Positions 60,623 to 64,000 of a DNA stretch of 64,000 nucleotides are shown one piece after another. The stretch is from Actinomadura xylanilytica (lineage in GTDB: Bacteria; Actinomycetota; Actinomycetes; Streptosporangiales; Streptosporangiaceae): assembly GCF_030283145.1 (NCBI RefSeq), contig NZ_JASNWE010000002.1, forward strand, positions 434,001 through 498,000. The letters are read 5' to 3'. How positions within the stretch are numbered: position 1 is the stretch's first letter; each line of letters opens with the position of its first letter. A program made the translations under genes and the position numbers. A model generated the notes under the pieces. It worked only from the letters and a program-made list of their open reading frames with translations. It ran no database searches and was not told the DNA's origin.

Positions 60623-62137
60623 ATGCAGAGCTGGATCCATGTACTGGAGTGGCGGGCGAACACCCGGCCCGACGTGCCCGCCCTCGTCGACGACCGCGGC
60701 CGCCGGCTCTCCTATTCCGAACTGCTGACCGCGGTCGAACGCGCGGCCGGCGGCTGGGCCGCCCAGGGCGTCGCCGCCGGCGACGTGGTGGCGGTGCTGG
60801 CCAAGAACAGCGCGGACTTCCTCGTGCACACCTTCGCCCTGATGCGCGTCGGAGCACTGCCGGCCCTGATCAACTGGCGCCTGTCCCCCGCCGAGCTGGC
60901 CGAACTGTTCACCCTGCTGGAGCCGGTGGCGCTGGCCGCCGACGCCGAGTTCGCCGAACGCCCGCTGCCCGGCCCCGCCGTCCGCGTCCGCATCGGCGGG
61001 GGCGGCCTCCCGGACGGCTGGACCGACGGCGCCGCACTCGACGCACCGCCCCCGCCCCGTCCGGAACTGTCGGGTGACACACCGATGGTGCTGGTGCACA
61101 CCAGCGGCACGACCGGCCGCGCCAAGGCCATCCCGCTACGGCACGGCGCGCTGATCCAGAGCGTCGCCGCCTTCGCCCTGGAGATCGGTGACCAGGTCGC
61201 CGGCTCGCGGCACCTCCAGATCATGCCGCTGTTCCATCTCGGCGGATTCGGGCAGGCGATGCAGGTCGTGCTGACCGCCGGCACCCTGCACGTGCACACC
61301 GTGTTCCGGCCGCCGAGCACGGTCACCGCGATCGAGCGGGACCGGATCGAGTTCTTCACCGCGGGTCCCTCGCTCATCGACATGCTGCTCGCCGAGGTCC
61401 GCGCCCGCGACACCGCACCCGACCTGTCCAGTCTCGTGGAGATCGCCTACGGCACCGCGCCGATCACACCGGTCCTGCTCGCGGACGCGCTGGCGACCTT
61501 CGACTGCCGGTTCCGGCAGATCTACGGCAACACCGAGAGCCAGAGCATGATCAGTCTGCTCGCCCCCGAGGACCACCGGCTCGACCACCCGCATCTGGCC
61601 AGCGCCGGCCGGGTCTCCTTCGGGTGGGAGACCCGGATCGTCGGCCCGGACGGACGGCCCGGCGCGCCCGGCGAAGCCGGTGAGCTGCTGATTCGCGGAG
61701 AGTGCCTGTTCCGGGGCTACTGGCGCGCCCCGGAGGCCACGGCGGAGGCGTTCACCACCGACGGCTGGTACCGCACCGGCGATGTGGCACGCCTCGTCGA
61801 CGGCTACCTCTACATCCTCGACCGCGCCAAGGACATGGTCATCAGCGGCGGCGAGAACATCTATCCGGCCGAGGTCGAGGCCGTGCTCGCCCGCCACCCG
61901 GCGGTGGGTGAGGTGGCCGTCATCGGGCGGCCGGACGCGCGCTGGGGCGAAGCGGTCCACGCCGTCGTGGTGCCCGTCGCCGACCTCACCGAGCCGGATC
62001 TGATCGCATGGTGCCGCGACCGGCTGGCGCACTTCAAGTGCCCGGTGTCGGTGGAGTTCGCCTCCGAACTCCCACGCACCACGACCGGCAAGGTGCTCAA
62101 GCGCGAACTGCGCGCACGCTACGAGATCCCGGCATGA
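60623..62137 (+). CDS. AMP-dependent synthetase / acyl-CoA ligase
   Basis: The product has 504 residues of the ANL superfamily. The P-loop-like VLVHTSGTTGRAKAIPL, the adenine-binding IYGNTESQSMI, the YRTGDVARLVDGYLYILDRAKDMVISGGENIYPAEVE hinge region and the catalytic Lys in RTTTGKVLKREL are all intact. It activates a carboxylic acid to its CoA thioester through an acyl-adenylate. The context suggests an aromatic or ring-derived acid. AAGGGG lies seven bases before ATG 60623. Its stop overlaps the start of the LLM-type gene. Confidence 0.92.
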   Translation: MQSWIHVLEWRANTRPDVPALVDDRGRRLSYSELLTAVERAAGGWAAQGVAAGDVVAVLAKNSADFLVHTFALMRVGALPALINWRLSPAELAELFTLLEPVALAADAEFAERPLPGPAVRVRIGGGGLPDGWTDGAALDAPPPPRPELSGDTPMVLVHTSGTTGRAKAIPLRHGALIQSVAAFALEIGDQVAGSRHLQIMPLFHLGGFGQAMQVVLTAGTLHVHTVFRPPSTVTAIERDRIEFFTAGPSLIDMLLAEVRARDTAPDLSSLVEIAYGTAPITPVLLADALATFDCRFRQIYGNTESQSMISLLAPEDHRLDHPHLASAGRVSFGWETRIVGPDGRPGAPGEAGELLIRGECLFRGYWRAPEATAEAFTTDGWYRTGDVARLVDGYLYILDRAKDMVISGGENIYPAEVEAVLARHPAVGEVAVIGRPDARWGEAVHAVVVPVADLTEPDLIAWCRDRLAHFKCPVSVEFASELPRTTTGKVLKRELRARYEIPA

Positions 62138-63120
62138 GCGGCGCGGACCTGGGGCTTTCCTTCGCGCCCCACAGCGGCCTCGCCCCCGCGGAGATCGGAC
62201 GGCTCGCCGCGGAGGCCGAGCGAGCCGGCTTCAACGACATCTTCGTCGCGGAGGGGCACGGCGATGCGCTGGCATCGTGTCACCCGGTCATCACCGCCAC
62301 CGAGCGGGCGAGGGTCGGCACCGCGGTCGCCAACGCGGCCCTTCGCCCTCCTGTGCTGGCCGCCAAGACCGCCGCGCTGCTCGACGACGTGTCGGGCGGC
62401 CGGTTCCAGCTGGGGCTCGGCACCGCCAACGCGTTCATGAACAGCCGGTTCGGGGTCGGCCCCTCGCCTTCGCTCCAGATGATGAGCGAATACGTGCAGG
62501 TGGTCCGTGCGGTGCTGGCCGGCAGCCCGGACGGGTTCACCGGCCGCCTCTTCCAGACCGGCCACGTGCCGCTGGACCGCCCGCCCGTCCGCGCGGACCT
62601 GCCCATCCTGCTGGCCGCCATCGGTCCCAGGATGCTGGCGCTGGCCGGACGGATCGCCGACGGGGTGATCCTCAACCTCGTCTCGCCCCGCCAGGCCGGC
62701 CGCGCCGTGCAGGCCGTCCGGACCGCCGCCGCGAGCGCCGGACGCGACCCCGCCGCGGTCCAGATCGTCTGCGTCGTCCACTGCTGCCCGTCCGACGACG
62801 CCGAAGCCGCCGCGGCGGCCGCCCGCGCCGTCGTGCCGCGCTACGTGATGCACCCGGCGCTGGCCACGCCGCACGGCGCCGACCTGTCCAAGGCCCGCGC
62901 CCTCACCGCGTCCGGCGACCGCGCCGGCGCCGCGGAACACGTCCCGCAGCAGGTCGCCGACGCGTTCGTCGCGCACGGCGACGCCGGCACCTGCCGGGCA
63001 CGCATCGCGCAGTACCGGGACGCGGGCGTCGACCTGCCCGTCCTGTTCCCCATGCCCGTCGCCGGCGACTGGACCTACGAACGCGTCATCGCCGATCTCG
63101 CCCCGCTCTCCCACCGCTGA
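62134..63120 (+). CDS. LLM-class flavin-dependent oxidoreductase
   Basis: The product has 328 residues with a bacterial luciferase-like TIM barrel. FNDIFVAEGHGD, ALRPPVLAAKTAALLDDVSGGRFQLGLGTAN and a C-terminal AIGPRMLALAGRIADGVILN are typical of F420- or FMN-dependent members (MER-like). It starts at ATG 62134 inside an ATGA overlap with the ligase gene. It may oxidise or reduce a pathway intermediate; the cofactor choice between F420 and FMN cannot be settled from sequence. Confidence 0.88.
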   Translation: MSGADLGLSFAPHSGLAPAEIGRLAAEAERAGFNDIFVAEGHGDALASCHPVITATERARVGTAVANAALRPPVLAAKTAALLDDVSGGRFQLGLGTANAFMNSRFGVGPSPSLQMMSEYVQVVRAVLAGSPDGFTGRLFQTGHVPLDRPPVRADLPILLAAIGPRMLALAGRIADGVILNLVSPRQAGRAVQAVRTAAASAGRDPAAVQIVCVVHCCPSDDAEAAAAAARAVVPRYVMHPALATPHGADLSKARALTASGDRAGAAEHVPQQVADAFVAHGDAGTCRARIAQYRDAGVDLPVLFPMPVAGDWTYERVIADLAPLSHR

Positions 63121-63134
63121 CCCCGGAGGTCCCC

Positions 63135-63518
63135 ATGCAGCACGAACAGATCGTCGACCGGTTCTTCGCCGCCATCGAGGCCGGCGCGATCGACACCGTC
63201 CAGGACATCTACGCGCCGGACGCCGTCATCTGGCACAACGACGACCTCGTCGAGCAGACGGTCGAGGACAACCTCAAGGTCCTGGCCGGCCTGCACCGCG
63301 CGGTGTCGGGCATCAGCTACGAGATCGTTCGCCGCGCCGCGCTCGCGGACGGAGTCCTGCAACAGCACGTGCTCCGCGGCCGGCTCCCCGACGGCACCGC
63401 CGTCGCCCTGCACTGCGCGATGTACCTGCAGATCCGGGACGGCCACATCACCCGTGTCGACGAGTACCTCGACTCCGCCGCCCGCGGCCCCATCCGCAGG
63501 GCCCGCGAGAGCGTCTAA
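63135..63518 (+). CDS. SnoaL-like / NTF2-fold protein
   Basis: The product has 127 residues: IVDRFFAAIEAGAIDTVQDIYAPDAVIWHNDD opens an NTF2-like cone, and ALHCAMYLQIRDGHITRVDEYLDS closes it. Family members include polyketide cyclases, isomerases and hydrolases, and the conserved Trp-His and Asp are in the pocket positions. GGAGG precedes the ATG. It is third in the ligase operon and may isomerise or hydrate a pathway intermediate. Confidence 0.88.
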   Translation: MQHEQIVDRFFAAIEAGAIDTVQDIYAPDAVIWHNDDLVEQTVEDNLKVLAGLHRAVSGISYEIVRRAALADGVLQQHVLRGRLPDGTAVALHCAMYLQIRDGHITRVDEYLDSAARGPIRRARESV

Positions 63519-63527
63519 ACCGTGGTT

Positions 63528-63593
63528 CAACGCCCGGCCCGGCGTCCTCGCCTGGCGGCTGTGTTTCCAACGCCCGGCCCGGCGTCCTCGCCT
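63528..63593 (+). repeat. 26-bp direct repeat downstream of aromatic operon
   Basis: A 26-base block beginning CAACGCCCGGCCCGGCG occurs at 63528-63553 and again at 63568-63593, a 40-base period. It lies just after the SnoaL-like gene. The region that follows (to 63780) has no gene and includes imperfect GC-rich hairpins such as GGGGCTCGCC with GGCTTCGCCCC. Confidence 0.75.
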
Positions 63594-63780
63594 AGGGCTC
63601 GGACACCGACCGTGCTTGGGCGAGCGCTGCATCGCTCCGCGATCTGGCCGATGGGGCTCGCCTCCGGCTTCGCCCCACCGGCCAGGCAACGCGCTCGCGC
63701 GACGACCGAGGCAATTTGAGACAGACCCTAGGACTCCGGTGCCTCCGGCTGGAGGGCCCCGCCGGGAATCTGCGCCGCGC

Positions 63781-63966
63781 CTAACTCGACCTGCGGCCTC
63801 TACGGTGGTCAAGCCAGACGAAGAGAGCGTTAGAGGCCCTGACCGCGAAGGAAGGGTCGCCGCCACCGCTCAGCGACTGCGTGCTGATGAATTCCGCGTT
63901 GGGATTCCGGCGTCGTTCGTACTCGGCGTTGCTCTGCCCAGGAAGGCGCTTCTCGGTTGCGGTCAT
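63781..63966 (-). CDS. Small hypothetical protein
   Basis: The product has 61 residues, starts MTATEKRLPGQSNAEYERRRNPNAEF and is basic and hydrophilic with no domain I know. GGAGGGG directly before ATG 63966 is a strong ribosome site, which is the main support. It is the last feature of the window. Confidence 0.45.
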   Translation of the reverse strand: MTATEKRLPGQSNAEYERRRNPNAEFISTQSLSGGGDPSFAVRASNALFVWLDHRRGRRSS

Positions 63967-64000
63967 CGCCCCTCCACGGTGCGCAGACCACATGAGGGCC

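Overview
The window is very GC-rich throughout and has the gene content of a filamentous actinomycete. It carries DUF397 and helix-turn-helix/DUF5753 regulators, a methyltransferase of the PF04672 type, a mycothiol-dependent isomerase-fold protein, a dedicated Hsp70/GrpE pair and leaderless-type promoters. The style fits Actinomadura and its relatives, but no rRNA or other strict taxonomic marker is present, so the genus is an inference.

Layout. (1) 1-12 kb: a tightly packed minus-strand operon runs off the left edge. In transcription order it encodes a GrpE-like factor, an Hsp70, a long FN3-like scaffold, a zinc-ribbon GTPase, a GTPase-associated protein (GAP1 type), a membrane GTPase, a tiny membrane protein and a TerD-like/vWA fusion. 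It looks like an NTP-driven stress or conflict system with its own chaperone. A DUF4132 protein (12-15.6 kb) and a DUF6745 protein with a small partner (15.7-17.5 kb) lie beside it. (2) 17.5-42.4 kb: ordinary chromosomal genes. These are glutamate decarboxylase, two XRE/DUF5753 regulators, a methyltransferase, a pentapeptide-repeat protein, an AlkB-like oxygenase, an MDMPI-fold protein, a secreted peptidase, a GNAT enzyme, an FAD/Fe-S dehydrogenase, a decayed lipase, a cNMP-binding protein fused to a degenerate cyclase domain, an orphan histidine kinase, a secreted GDPD, a membrane adenylate cyclase, an ABC-F protein with a leader-peptide attenuator, and an amino acid permease. (3) 42.7-52.7 kb: an integration hotspot. 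Intact tRNA-Asp and tRNA-Phe genes are followed by five tRNA 3'-half copies (Tyr, a Tyr/Phe mosaic, Phe, Arg, Phe). Each is followed by a terminator hairpin, and four of the six tRNA-end/terminator modules also keep a decayed tyrosine recombinase pointing at the tRNA end. Between them are passenger genes, pseudogenes and three copies of a conserved double stem-loop. (4) 52.8-56 kb: small regulator/enzyme pairs (cupin-MarR, TetR-VOC), each with a visible operator palindrome. (5) 56-63.5 kb: an IclR regulator and two divergent operons for aromatic-acid catabolism. One encodes a ring-hydroxylating dioxygenase alpha/beta, a dihydrodiol dehydrogenase and a class II aldolase-type decarboxylase. The other encodes an acyl-CoA ligase, an LLM-class flavin enzyme and a SnoaL-like protein.

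How they work together. In region 1 the overlapping starts and stops imply co-translation of the chaperone, scaffold, GTPases and vWA protein, so they probably form one machine. In region 5 the dioxygenase, dehydrogenase and decarboxylase would convert an aromatic (di)carboxylate through a cis-dihydrodiol to a catechol-type product. No ferredoxin or ferredoxin reductase is encoded nearby, so electrons must come from elsewhere.
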